DNA of 64,000 nt from Adiantum capillus-veneris (taxonomy: Eukaryota; Streptophyta; Polypodiopsida; Polypodiales; Pteridaceae), in assembly GCA_014529385.2 (NCBI GenBank), contig CM043963.1, positions 107,822,412 through 107,886,411 on the forward strand. Reading direction: 5' to 3'. Shown one piece after another: positions 9,001-20,570 of this stretch. Numbering within the stretch: position 1 is the first letter of the stretch; every line of letters begins with the position of its first letter. The translations under genes and the position numbers were made by a program. The notes under the pieces are model-generated. The model worked only from the letters and a program-made list of their open reading frames with translations, did no database searches and had not been told where the DNA came from.

Positions 9001-12000
9001 ATCCTGCTGTCCATGATGCATGCTTGTCAGTTGCTGCAGATTCACATGTGTGGTATTTTGACAGTGGTGCTACAAAGCACCTTACCTCACATCGTGAATT
9101 GTTTACCTCTCTCGAGTCAGTCCCTCATGGGAATTCAGTCACTTGTGCCAACAACGCCTCTTATCCAGTTCAAGGAGTTGGAAAGATTGTACTCACTGCT
9201 GCTAATGGCAGTTCCTTCACACTTGTTGATGCAATTTATGTACCTGGGATCAAGAAGAATCTCTTGTCTGTATCTGCACTTGCTAGACTTGGACTTGTAG
9301 TCAAATTTGTGGATGACAGATGTACAGTTCATGATCTCAGTTTTGGTGATGAAATTGTTGCATCTGGCCTTTTGTGTTGTGGGCTGTATAAGCTCACTTT
9401 GTATGACAAGTGTGGACAAAATTTTGCAAATGTTGTTGCAGATTCAAGGGCTATTTCAGATGCAAAACTTTGGCATGCACGTTTTGGTCATCTGAATTTT
9501 GCCAGTTTGCTGCGTTTGCAGAAATCTGATATGGTTGCTTCTTTGCCACCTCTTGAAACACCTGTCAAACATGTTTGTGAAGGCTGTATTTTGGGTAAGA
9601 TGCAGCGTTCTAAATTTCCAAAGCATGGTTCAGCTCGGGCCACATGCAGGTTGCAGCTTGTGCATAGTGATGTTTGTGGGCCCATGCAAACTCCGTCCTT
9701 GGGCAATTACCTGTACTTCGTGACTTTCATTGATGATTACTCCAGGCATGCATGGGTATTTCCGCTTAAAGCGAAGTCCGAAGTTTTTATGTGCTTCAAA
9801 CAATTTTTGGCTATGGCTGAAAATGTCTCGAAATGTACTATGGGCACCCTCCGTTCCGATCGAGGGGGGGAGTATATGTCTCATGAATTTCATGCATTTC
9901 TGGCTAGTCGTGGGATAAAACACCAATGTACAGTGCCTTATACACCTCAGTAAAATGGTGTTGTTGAGAGGAAAAACAGGTCACTGACGGAAATGGCACG
10001 ATGTATGGTCAAAAGTCAAGCTTTGCCGCATTCTTTTTGGCTTGAGGCCATTATGTGTGCCACTTATGTACTTAACAGGTGTCCTACGAAAGCTTTGCTG
10101 TCTATTACTCCATATGAAGCATGGCATGATAGAAAACCTTCTATTGAGCACATGCGTGTTTTTGGCTGTTTGGCATATGCTTTGGTGCCACAAGTGCAGC
10201 GCAGAAAATTGGATGATAAGGCTGTCAAATGTATTTTTGTTGGTTATAGTGCTAAAAGCAAAGGTTACAGGTTGTAGCATCCGCAAAAAAAACGTATTCT
10301 GGTTTCTCGGGATGTAGTGTTTGTGGAAGATTCTGTTTAGCCCTTGCTGTCATGTACTAGAGACAGTAATGTAAGCTCATAGGACATTTATGACACTTTG
10401 TTTCCTCTTTTCAGTGGTGGAAATACGAATGTAAGTTCCAATGAGGCAAATGTACAGCCTATGGGGGTTTCTGAAAATGTTTTAGATCAGCCTATTACTG
10501 ATGCAAATGTACATGATGTACTTGATGAGGAAAGGGCTGAAAATGAGCAGGCTAGAGGTATGCCAAAATGGCTGGTGCACACTTTGCGTGACAGTAAATT
10601 GGATGCACCTTTGTCTAGTTGTACTCGTTCAGGCTCTCGCCATGCATCTTATGCATCAGATTGTTATGCTTTGGCTGTGTCTATTTTACATGATGTTAAG
10701 GAGCCTCTGACTTGTGATGAAGCACAAAATTCAGAAAATTGGATGGCTGCCATGCAATTAGAATATGATGCACTTATAGAAAATGACACATGGAATTTAT
10801 GTGATTTTCCTCCTGGCAAAAAGGCCATTGGTACGAAGTGGGTTTACAAGTTGAAACACAAGCCGGATGGTGAGATCGATCGCCATAAGGCTCGACTTGT
10901 TGGAAAGGGTTATGCACAGCAAAAAGGCATAGATTATGAAGAGACTTTTGCTCCCACTTGTCGTATGACTACTGTGCGTTTTCTATGTGGATTGGTAGCT
11001 CATTTTGGTTGGGATGTACATCAATCAGACATTGTTACTGCTTTCTTGAATGGTGACATATTTGAGGGAGTTTATGTAACGCAGCCTCGCGGTTTTGTCA
11101 TAAATGGACAAGAGGACAAAGTGTGCAAATGTAACAAGGCTTTGTATGGGTTGAAGCAATCTCCTCGTGCTTGGTATGAGAAAGCTGACACTCATTTGGT
11201 CAAACAAGGCTTTCGTAACAGTCCAACAGAAAGCACATTGTATGTAAAGCGCGAGGATGATGTACTTCTCATTGTGGTTCTTTATGTTGATGATTTGCTG
11301 ATCACTGGACCAAATGAGAGACATATTGCTGAATTTAAGGCTGATTTGAATGCTACTTTCAAGATGAAAGATTTGGGGCTGTTGCATCATTACTTGGGTA
11401 TACAGTTTAAGCAGTGTGATGGTGGTATTGCCTTGTGTCAGAAAAGTTACATAGAGACATTGCTATGTAAGTTTGGACTTGAGGATTGCAAACCTATTGC
11501 CACTCCCATGGAAACAGGTTCGAAGTTGAGTCTACATGATGCTGGTGATCCTGCTGATGTCACTCTTTACCAACCTGTTGTTGGCTGCCTCATTTATGTA
11601 TGCAACACGAGGCCGGATATTCAGTTTGCAGTCTCACAGGTCAGCAGATTTATGCATAGCCCAGGGTCTAAGCATTGGCAGGCTGTCAACAGGATTTTCC
11701 GCTACCTTAGTGGCACTTTACATCTTGGCTTGTTTTATCCCACGGGGGGATCATTGCCGCCAGACTTACATGCTTTTTCGGACTCAGATTGGGCTGGTTG
11801 TTTTGACACGAGAGTGTCCACAAGTGGTTTTTGTTTCATGCTTGGCAGTTCATGTATATCATGGTTGAGCAAGAAGCAACCTACTGTGGCCACTTCGAGT
11901 TGTGAAGCTCAGTACAGGGCAGTCTTCACAGCTACGGTTGAGTGTGTATGGCTCAGATGCCTTATGGATGATTTGGGTGTTGGACAGGACACTGCCAACA

Positions 12001-12239
12001 CTATCTACACTGACATTCAGAGCGCATTGGTAGTTGCGAGGAACCCAGTTTTTCATGCTCGCACAAAGCACATTGAGGTGCATTACCACTATGTCAGGGA
12101 GAGGCTCTCAACAGGAGAGATCAGCTTGGCTTATGTGCCAACACAGGACAACGTTGCAGATCTTTTCACAAAGGCATTGTCTCATGAGAAGCTTGAAGCT
12201 TTCCGCAAAGCTTTGGGCTTACTCCCCTTTGTGGATTGA
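8991..12239 (+). pseudogene. pol: Copia Pol (protease, integrase, RT, RNase H), element A
   Basis: One frame from about 8991 to TGA at 12237, interrupted by TAA 9951, TAG 10275, TAG 10338 and TAG 10380. In order it shows: protease F-D-S-G-A-T-K-H (about 9057); pre-integrase zinc finger H-A-R-F-G-H...C-E-G-C; integrase with H-S-D, R-S-D-R-G-G-E-Y and, after the first stop, N-G-V-V-E-R; RT with K-A-R-L-V-G-K-G-Y and Y-V-D-D-L-L; RNase H with D-S-D-W-A-G and C-E-A-Q-Y. The first stop removes the catalytic glutamate of the integrase D-D-E triad from any unsuppressed product. RNase H has Q where the family (and element B) has E in C-E-A-E-Y, and D-I-Q where B has D-S-Q. There is no indel against element B from about 9000 to 12315. 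Confidence 0.93.
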
Positions 12240-12304
12240 TCCTGTCCTCAGGGCATGGCACTTCCCTTTACTCATGTGCCAGCTCTTGTTCACCGCATCA
12301 CTCC

Positions 12305-12315
12305 ATGGGGGGATT
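12305..12315 (+). promoter_or_regulatory. Polypurine tract, element A
   Basis: ATGGGGGGATT immediately precedes the 3' LTR. This is the expected plus-strand primer site. Confidence 0.85.
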
Positions 12316-12542
12316 TGTTACCATATGCATGTGGTAGTGATGTGTGTGAACACACTAGGACCGCCGGGGCATTTTTTCCCTCTTTAGGAGGTTTTTTCCC
12401 CCGTGCATTGTATATACGCCCATCACTCTAGGGCTATCTATCTTTCCATTGCACACTAAGTAATACACTCTCTATTGTGTGCCTTGAGCTTCCTTCGTCT
12501 TCTCCAAGCTGTGTGTGTTTCTCTGCAACCCTAATTCCAACA
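12316..12542 (+). repeat. 3' LTR of copia element A
   Basis: 227 bp. By eye it is identical to the 3' LTR of element B (40777-41003), although it differs at two positions from its own 5' LTR. Confidence 0.95.
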
Positions 12543-12547
12543 CTATG

Positions 12548-14360
12548 TTCTCAAAGTAATCTCACAAAAATGCTCACTCTAGTTCTCTTAATTCCGCTAT
12601 TAGGCAATTTCCATTACAGATTGAATTCCTTTAATAATGCTATTTGTAAAATTTGTTTATGTATCATCCCTTTTTCCTAATTAAGTCGTGAATGGCTTTT
12701 CATTTGAAACATACTGATACTTTCTTCAACTAAAGAAATTGAAGCTCAAAAGGAATTGGAGCACCTACCTAATAAGTAATTCTTAACTTTTGATTAGTAC
12801 TCTAGCAATTCCTTATATCATCTTTTAGCATCAACAAGATTCTCTTTTGGGATTTCTAAAGTTCCTTTTTTCTTCCTTTCCCAAAATCTCAATTCCATGA
12901 ACAAATTTAACAAATATTAAACATAGTAAGCACTTATAAACAATTAGCCGTCATGCTTGGTTGGCCTTGTTGTACCTGATAATTTCTTTTAAAAAAATTT
13001 CTTAAAGATCTTATAGAACAATTGTTGAGATTCAAATGATAAGTAATTACATTACATTGTGTAGTGCCTTAGTATTTGACTACGGAGCTTCTGCCATATG
13101 ACTTTGATGCCCCACCCTTACCTTTGATAGTCAAGGCTCTTGTGCTTTCAAGGCTTTGGTAGATATGTATACAAATTGTTATGTTCTCTCTTTGTTAGTC
13201 TCTTTTGTGGTTTTCAATATAATTGTAAGCGTTGCAGTCCGCAGTAGCCAACAACTAGGTATTATCATTCAGGCTTTAGAATCTACATCAACGTTCCCAG
13301 ACCAGTAAAGCTTGGTAGAGACTTCAAAATTAGTCAATATTAATGTCTATCAAGAAAAGTAAATAATCTAGCAACTATCTCAGATATCTATATAGCAATT
13401 TTGATGAACCTTATTTGATCCTTTTACATTGTCAATTTACTTAAGAATTGTGATTTATTATGGCATGATTTTTACGATTCTTTTCAAAAAAAAAAATCAG
13501 CATGGCATTCCCAAATTCTTCCCTTAATTTATTATCTTGTCAATGTTACATTTAAAGTTGGTTAATTCTTTTTTATTAGGACATACAGCTAATAGCTCAA
13601 AAAAAAAATCAATCTTAATTTTTTTTAGACAATCCAAGTGACCAGCTCAAATAACATTATCATGGGCCTTCATTTTTCATAATTTGCTAAATGATTCACA
13701 AAAGGCTATGTAGAGCGTAATATGGTCTACCCACCTTTAGTTTGGCTTAATGCATCCATACCATCAAGAACAAACACAATTGGAGAGAATCAAACAATTT
13801 GACTAGGCTAGCAATTTCTTCAGAATCTCTCCAGGTACGTAATTTCTCAATGTTTTCTAAAAAAATTTAATTTTCTTTAATAAATCAGTTTCTAAATGTA
13901 TCTATTCCTATCATTTTTTATTCCTTAATATCTCATCATTATGATCCATTTCTCTTCTCATTATAATGTAATACACTTGCTTAATATGCTACTATGATAA
14001 TACTTACCTTCTTCACCTCCTTGTAAGTTGTTTTGTTGATACATATATTTAAGGGCACAAACTCAAGCAGTTTGCAACAAGGATAATATCATTGGACAAT
14101 TTGAAAGAAAATAGATCTTTTTCTTCTCTATATTTTCTTATGGCATGTTAAATTAACCATTTCTAATGTTGTAGCTTGTTCTTACACTGAATGTAATTTC
14201 TATTGAGAAGAATTATCATCAAGCTATACAACCACACACAACATCTAAGATGCTTTTGAATAGTGATTTTTTTTTTGACAATACTTAGGCACTTAAGCAT
14301 ACTCCACTTTTGTGTCAAACAGATAGTAAATATTTTGTCTTTTTATACCTTGTCTAGTCC
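12548..14360. other. AT-rich stretch without recognisable genes
   Basis: It has many short A and T runs, stops in all frames, and no motif I can name. Confidence 0.65.
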
Positions 14361-14369
14361 ATTGGTCAC

Positions 14370-14665
14370 GTGCATATAGATTCACCGATTTAGGCAGCGT
14401 ACAAATACTCATCTTGGTGTAGATTTGTCGATTTATAGAGCACCAGATATCTATGCACATCCGTCAATTTAGGTAGCACAAGTGTAGATGCGCCAATTTA
14501 GACAGCATACCAATAAATTACATATTTACTATTCTAAACGATCATTCAAACTGTCCCAAAACTAAATGCATATTTGCATACTTAGGTAGAATTGGTGCAG
14601 ATTCATTGATTTAGGCAGTACGTCTCATTGGTGTAGATTCATCGGTTGAGGCAACATTGATCACA
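14370..14665 (+). repeat. Degenerate tandem repeat (about 40-60 bp units)
   Basis: Variants of GTGTAGATTCATCGATTTAGGCAGC recur five to six times (for example near 14375, 14420, 14455, 14485, 14595 and 14630), with spacing that varies between about 30 and 110 bp. This is an old, decayed array. Confidence 0.55.
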
Positions 14666-15980
14666 AAATCATGTTGCAATGGTTGATCACCACTTTCCTT
14701 AGTATGATTTTGTTAAGTCGGATATATAATGAAAGTAACTTTGATTTGAAATTATATTTGAATTTAAAATTGGATTTGGTATATGATGATTTTCTATCAC
14801 GACAATGCTTATGAAATTGGACTAGGAATTATTTATAACGATTGACTACTAAATGATGAGTATGACCAATGATATCCTGATACATCAGGGTATGACATAT
14901 ACTACTTATTCTAGTGGTAGGGGACTTAAGAAGATGCAGTATGTGGATGACGGCAGGCATAAGAAAATTTATGTATTCAAACTTAAGACTTTTATTTTTG
15001 ACACATGATTCTAACCATTTTTTACCAGTATGGTTTGTAGATAACTTAGCAATTGAAGACAGTTGCTTTCTAACGGAGAGGTATGAATGGATATTGAGCA
15101 TTTTCTATTTACTACAGCTGACATGTGAAAAAAACAAGACCAAGCTATGGGCTATACAAAGGGCGTCACATTTATGTATTTTATCATTCAAGTGCTTTTA
15201 TGAGATATGTCCATTTATATTCGACCGACCAATGTGTATTCATGTTAAGCATTCAAGAAGTCTATAAATCAATACGTGCAAGAGGAAAATGATGAATCTT
15301 GCACGGGAGGAGATTGCACCCACTGCCTATGTCCTTCTTCTCTTTTCTCTTCTCTCCTCTCTCATTGTGCCTGTGTCGTCCACTCTAGGAGGTGCATCGG
15401 CCCGTGCTCTCCTACTTCCTCTCGCTCTCTGTCTCTCTCTGTTCATATATAGCAGCAATTATGGCGTTCATTTTATTTTCCAAATTGCCAGGTGTGTAGG
15501 TTTGTTAGTTTGATGGTTTGTAGCATGTTATTTTGGTATTTTGTAGGATCGCCTCACCTTTAGATTGTAGAAAATTTCCTTTCCATTATTACCTAGGGGA
15601 AAGAGCATGGCAACACCCTTACACCTAAATCCCACAGGGTCTTTAATGAAGACCCCATCATGGGATATATGACAGAGAACTAGGTGTGCACGATGTGAGG
15701 TAGGCTCTATCGTCCAACTTTACTCGGACGTGTCCGAGTTCACCTTTTCTTTCCTAGTTTACTTATGTCCCACTTATCAAGCATTTGTTTCCCACCATGG
15801 GCACCATATGTGTACGGGAAGGTTGGATAGGCAACAAGCCTCGCACGATGCAAATCCCGTACAGGCCACTGATCGCCACATTTTTTGAGCCCTTCAATGT
15901 CCTCGAGGTTCGTGAGTGCAAGCCCCCATTGTTGATCCCACCGTTGTTGGAGGTCAAGCTTAATGACCTAGCCTAGGAGT
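14666..15980. other. No recognisable gene
   Basis: Several frames of 60-117 codons exist (for example 14914-15267 and 15289-15513), but none has a domain I recognise. Confidence 0.5.
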
Positions 15981-16204
15981 ACCTTAGTCCTAGTTAAAGT
16001 ACCTACATTTTAAGCATTCAATAAGGCTAAAGGGTTTTTTACTCCTTGGGGTCATTTCACCTTTAGCACCCTCAATCCTCTCCATAAATCACTCCAAGTT
16101 TAGGCGTGGCCTTGCCACCTCCCTGTTTCTTATTGGACTACTCTCATGTCACTATATCTCTCCCTAGATATAGGAGTTAATGAGGCCACGAGACCTTGTT
16201 TTGT

Positions 16205-16222
16205 ACTCCCTATATAAAGGGA
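16205..16222 (+). promoter_or_regulatory. TATA-like box in a possible LTR remnant
   Basis: CTATATAAAGGGACACTTG is followed by a pyrimidine-rich, TTCATAG-containing stretch, which resembles the U3/R junction of plant LTRs. No partner LTR or boundary was found, so the interpretation is weak. Confidence 0.3.
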
Positions 16223-16607
16223 CACTTGTTTGTATCTTTCATAGTTTTTAGTAGACGCTCAATACATTGTTAATTAGTTTTCATGCTCTGAATCATTTAC
16301 TGCTCTGTTCTACTAATCTAACAACCGCTCCCCCTCATTTAATAGCCCGTGGCCTTAAGTGTCTAGGTGTCTTCACCTCTTCTCTCAATCTCGATTGTAA
16401 GAGACCTATCACGCCAAGGGCTTGCAGTGCCTATAGTGCAAGCACTCGATGCCAGCAAAGCGGCATTTATTATGCCCCTTTCAACCAATTTAAATATGGC
16501 TACCTATATAAAATTCTCTCTATGATGACCTAGGCTCTAAATCAGGATTCATAACCTGTAATCACCCATCACCTTCTTCGGCTCGATCTTGGTACCCTTG
16601 AAGCGCT

Positions 16608-16662
16608 GCAAGTATTAACTAGATGTTGAATTCTTGTAGAGGCTATAGCACATCCCCATGCT
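16608..16662 (+). repeat. 55-bp direct repeat, copy 1
   Basis: GCAAGTATTAACTAGATG through CCATGCT recurs at 17525-17579 with about seven mismatches. Confidence 0.75.
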
Positions 16663-17524
16663 ATCTTGGTGTTGTCACGCATTACCAATGGGATACTTTG
16701 CATCTTGCTATCTTCATTTGGCATATGCAATGATAGCATATAAATTTGAAATCCAAAGTTCGTTCGTCTGGATTCTCCTCACCGGTAAAGATCAGTCCAT
16801 AGTTTCGTGCCTCTATTTTTCTTGTCCGAAAACGGCTCTTTCACCTCATCAAAAGAGCAATCAATGTGCTCCTTAGTTAGGACACCAAAATATGGGAAGG
16901 GGAAACACACCCAGCAACACAATTTGGACTTCCTATAGCTCAGGGCGTTCACAACACCCCTACCCACTTGACCAGACACACACAAACTTAAATTCGATCC
17001 GCACAATTTAGTCTACGCATCCGAGACAATTGCACTTCACCAATTGCACATGCACAAATCCCACCAAGCCTCCAAACACACTGAACAACATAGATTCCTT
17101 GTTGCCTCCCTCATATGCACACAATCTCCCTCCTTTTATCACCTAATACATACCTCAAGGGAACACACTCACACACTTGGCAATGTAGTAGATGATGAAG
17201 AAGCAGAGACGGGTAGAGAGAAAATAGAGAAAGCTTGACTATGGTGAGCCCAAACTTCAATAAGGGTAGATATAAATGATGGGGCGACTTCTGATTCGGA
17301 TACACTCTCACAAGGAGCTAGTCACAATCTTCAAACCAAAGAACTCTTTCACATGCCTTCTCCCTTCTCGACAATGACGAACCCCTATTCTCGTCCCTTG
17401 GCATTGTTTTATTTTTTCGGTAGCTTGCTCACGACAATCTTTGCATACTGCGCCCTTCGCCTTTTGAAGCTTGCGACTAGCCTTTGCCTCATGGCTCCCT
17501 TTCCTGTATCTAGTAGTGTTCAAT

Positions 17525-17579
17525 GCAAGTATTAACTAGATGCTGGATTCGTGTAGAGGCTATAGAACTTCGCCATGCT
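17525..17579 (+). repeat. 55-bp direct repeat, copy 2
   Basis: This is the partner of 16608-16662, 917 bp downstream. Both start GCAAGTATTAACTAGATG and contain GTAGAGGCTATAG. Confidence 0.75.
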
Positions 17580-19110
17580 CTGTAAGTATTGCGTCCTCTT
17601 GTGTGTGATAGCTCTTTAGCAGAGCATGCAACCCCCATAACTGCCAAAGCCCTTGGGTGGGATAGGGCTCTAAAAGGGGCTCACTTCAAGGCAAAATTCA
17701 ACACTAATCTTTCCTCTATTTTCAGCCAAATTGCACAAAAAACATCCATCATTTGTCTTCTCAAAATAGTCTCAATAATGCCCTCTTTGAAAGTAGCCCC
17801 CAATCAACACAAATCTCAGCATTTTATAGCAAATCACCGCGACAATCAAAGCAACATAGACTTTAATGAAAGTAAAGAACCTAACAACATGGAATAAATG
17901 ATCTTCAGCATAAACATTGAATGGAACAAGCTTATTTGTCTTGCATCAAAGCTCATTTGTAGCAAATTCCTCCCAATAATTGCCTTTCATTCTTATACCA
18001 AGTACGAGAGGCACTTGTCTCACAAAGATGAAAACCACACAAACTCCCCTTGCTCTTAGAGAAAATGAGAAAGAGAACCCTTTGAACGTGCATGTTATAG
18101 TCTTGCAAGTGGTTTCTTGGGACATTCATGAGAGTAGGTGATGCTCTCCTGAATTGCCTTACTATCTGAGGTGCCCTTGCATCAAAGTGCCTACCACTAC
18201 AAAGAAACTACATTAGCATCAACATGGATGCATCAATTTTCTACCACTTATTGAACCTCGATAGCGCCTTCTTAAGAGCCTAGGATGACACTCTTCTTTG
18301 GCAAGTTGGATGTGGACAAGGAGTGGTCAAATCCATCAGACTCTTGGTTACAACTTACACTTCCAACCACATCCTATTCTACCGTGTTTTGCATATTATC
18401 GATCACACATGACGCACTACAAGCACCATGGCCAGTTTATCACCCACTAGGGCTGATGCATTGCACATTCCATGGTTTGCCTCCACCTATGGTGCGAGTC
18501 TTGCCATTGCAAGAACATTGTCCACCACTGTCAAGGCCTCTATTCCCATTGGGTATGTCCATGGTGCCACCACAAACCCCCCCCCCCCAAATTATAGCCC
18601 TACCATGATGTTCATCCCACACTTATGGTGTATATTTTAGTCAAATGTGTTTTGTCACAGTTTGATGTACACAAGATGCCTTTTGTTAAAGTGTGATTGA
18701 GATAAGTCATTGGTTAAGTTTTTAAAATTTTTATTTCTAGAATGCCATTGACATCAAATTATTTTATCCACAGTCAACTTTCGTTGCAATATTCCCCATG
18801 CCCTCAATTCACCACATGTTCCTTAAAAGGAATATACTTGAGTCCAAAGCATACTAGTAGGTAGAGAGACTTGATGATCTCCCTTAGCTTGTTCTCTTCA
18901 AAATAAGAGCCTCTTTAAGGAAGAAACTCCTACCTTCCTTATCTAGGGGGGCCTTGTCATTATGATAGAGACAAAACACCATCCCTTGCGGTCAAGAAGG
19001 TAAAAACCTAGTGATTTAGATGACGACCTAAACAGAGGTCAAAGTGAGAGAAGCACACCAACAATGGAGGGGGAAGGTGAAGGATGTGCCAGGGACCACA
19101 ACGATTCTAC
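17580..19110. other. No recognisable gene
   Basis: Only frames under about 110 codons without recognisable domains are present. A 14-bp C run occurs near 18577. Confidence 0.55.
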
Positions 19111-19112
19111 CA

Positions 19113-19113
19113 T

Positions 19114-19192
<79 letters not shown>
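19113..19192 (+). repeat. (TC)n microsatellite
   Basis: About 80 bp of uninterrupted TC. Confidence 0.95.
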
Positions 19193-19194
<2 letters not shown>

Positions 19195-19364
19195 TATTTT
19201 TAAAGTGTGGCCAATTAGAAGGTGAGGAACCCACATATCCAACACAAGCGAGAGCATGGGCAAGTTACAACCTATGTTCATATAATGAAACTTCTTTTGG
19301 TGCATCAGGCTTGACATAACATTGTGCCAATTTTCCAAATACATCCCCTCTCTTGGATTGATTG

Positions 19365-19367
<3 letters not shown>

Positions 19368-19452
<85 letters not shown>
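19368..19452 (+). repeat. (CT)n joined to a 33-bp C homopolymer
   Basis: About 50 bp of CT, one G, then 33 consecutive C (19420-19452). The opposite strand is a long G run. Confidence 0.95.
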
Positions 19453-19666
19453 TTTGTATGCATACATGTACCTAACAAACTCTACCATGTTTAGAGAGTG
19501 CATGTTCACCAATGAGATAGACAAGAGCAAATGTTGAATGTGCAGAGGTGTTGAATGTGCAGAACATCCTACGTTGTGGAGTGCAACAACATCAAGTCCT
19601 AACACTTTTTACTATCCAGCCCAATGAGCTCAAGATGTCGACCTCTTTCATCAGCAACTAGACATC

Positions 19667-19790
19667 CACTACAAGAGGTGATTAAGCTTAGCAATGCTCA
19701 AAACTTGTGGCGATGCTATGAGTGTCGCCATATCCATTGCTATATAGCAACGCTCACAACGATGACTATAGCGACAAAAACTCTATAGGT
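19667..19790 (+). mobile_element. Possible CACTA transposon terminus
   Basis: CACTACAAGA begins at 19667 and is followed by GGCGATGCTATGAGTGTCGCC, GCAACGCTCACAACG and ATAGCGAC, repeated GCGAC-type subterminal motifs typical of plant CACTA ends. No matching right end (TCTTGTAGTG) was found. Confidence 0.35.
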
Positions 19791-19978
19791 AACCCAAGAG
19801 TGCCAAAACTCTAATTTGCTGAGGTTTGGCGCTCTCAAGTAAACGACGACCTCAATCTTTTGCACACACACATGCCAACACACACACATGAGGAGAGGAG
19901 GGAGAGCCAGGTATGCTCCCTCCCTCTCCTCTCTCTCATGTCCCTTTCCTTATTTTCTTTCTCCCTCCCACTCACTCT

Positions 19979-20053
19979 CTCTCACACACACACACATTGA
20001 GAGAGAGAGAGAGAGAGAGAGAGAATGTAAACACACACATGCATTAAGAAGCA

Positions 20054-20097
<44 letters not shown>

Positions 20098-20155
20098 AAA
20101 CACATATACATATGCATACATTGAGAGAGACATAGAGAGAGAGAGAGAACGAGAG
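19979..20155 (+). repeat. Compound (CA)n/(GA)n microsatellites
   Basis: CA at 19983-19995, GA at 19999-20024, CA at 20058-20092, then imperfect GA to 20155. Confidence 0.9.
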
Positions 20156-20165
20156 ATAGAGAATT

Positions 20166-20350
20166 ATGACTAGGGTTTACAATTAGGATTTAAGATATAT
20201 ATATATAGATTTAGGATTATGGTTTAAATCTAGGGTTAGGATTAGGGTTTAGGTTTAGGATTTAGTTTTTATATTTAAGCTTAACTTTAGGTTTACGACT
20301 TAAATCTAGGGTTAGGATGATGATTTAGATGTAGGGTTATGTTTAGGATT
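20166..20350 (+). repeat. Degenerate telomere-like (TTTAGGG) sequence
   Basis: Repeated TTAGGG/TTTAGG words (for example AGGGTTAGGATTAGGGTTTAGG near 20232-20253, recurring with ATC-type interruptions to 20345) resemble the plant telomere unit TTTAGGG in a decayed interstitial state. It could also be a chance AG/T-rich repeat. Confidence 0.5.
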
Positions 20351-20570
20351 AAAAATTAGATAGAAGATAGAGAGAAAAGTTAGAGAGTAGAGAGAGAATA
20401 GAAAGAGTAATAGTAGATAAATCTCCTATTTTTCTCTATACCCTATCTCTCTAGTCTCTACCCTGTTCAGAAGCTGCCACCTCAACATTTTTCGTATAGT
20501 AGAATCTGACTAGGCTATGATGTAAACAATAAGAGAGAGGATAACATAACAAGGTGGCATAGAGAAGCTC

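Larger units (their letters stand above)
7387..12542 (+). mobile_element. Complete Ty1/copia element A (5156 bp)
   Basis: Two 227-bp LTRs (7387-7613 and 12316-12542), each starting TGTTACC and ending CCAACA, flank a tRNA-primed internal region in copia order: gag, protease, integrase, RT, RNase H. A perfect 5-bp target duplication ctatg lies at 7382-7386 and 12543-12547. By eye the LTRs differ at two of 227 positions (7398/12327 and one T/C in the CCCTCG block), so the insertion is young. Gag is intact, but pol contains four in-frame stops, so the copy cannot make a full Pol protein. Confidence 0.95.

Noticed and set aside
8985-9003. Canonical -1 slippery heptamer at the copia gag-pol junction
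   Set aside because: No X-XXY-YYZ heptamer in the right frame is present; CACTTAAA does not fit.
9630-9926. Minus-strand 98-codon frame opposite copia pol (also at 38091-38387)
   Set aside because: Its conservation follows from the near identity of the two copia copies; it is a shadow of the pol frame.
14370-14665. CRISPR-like array
   Set aside because: Units are degenerate, spacing is irregular and this is plant DNA; an old tandem repeat is sufficient.
18193-18206. CACTACAAAGAAAC as another CACTA terminus
   Set aside because: No subterminal repeats and no partner end; probably chance.
19039-19605. 188-codon minus-strand frame rich in Gly, Arg and Glu
   Set aside because: It is composed mainly of translated GA/G tracts.
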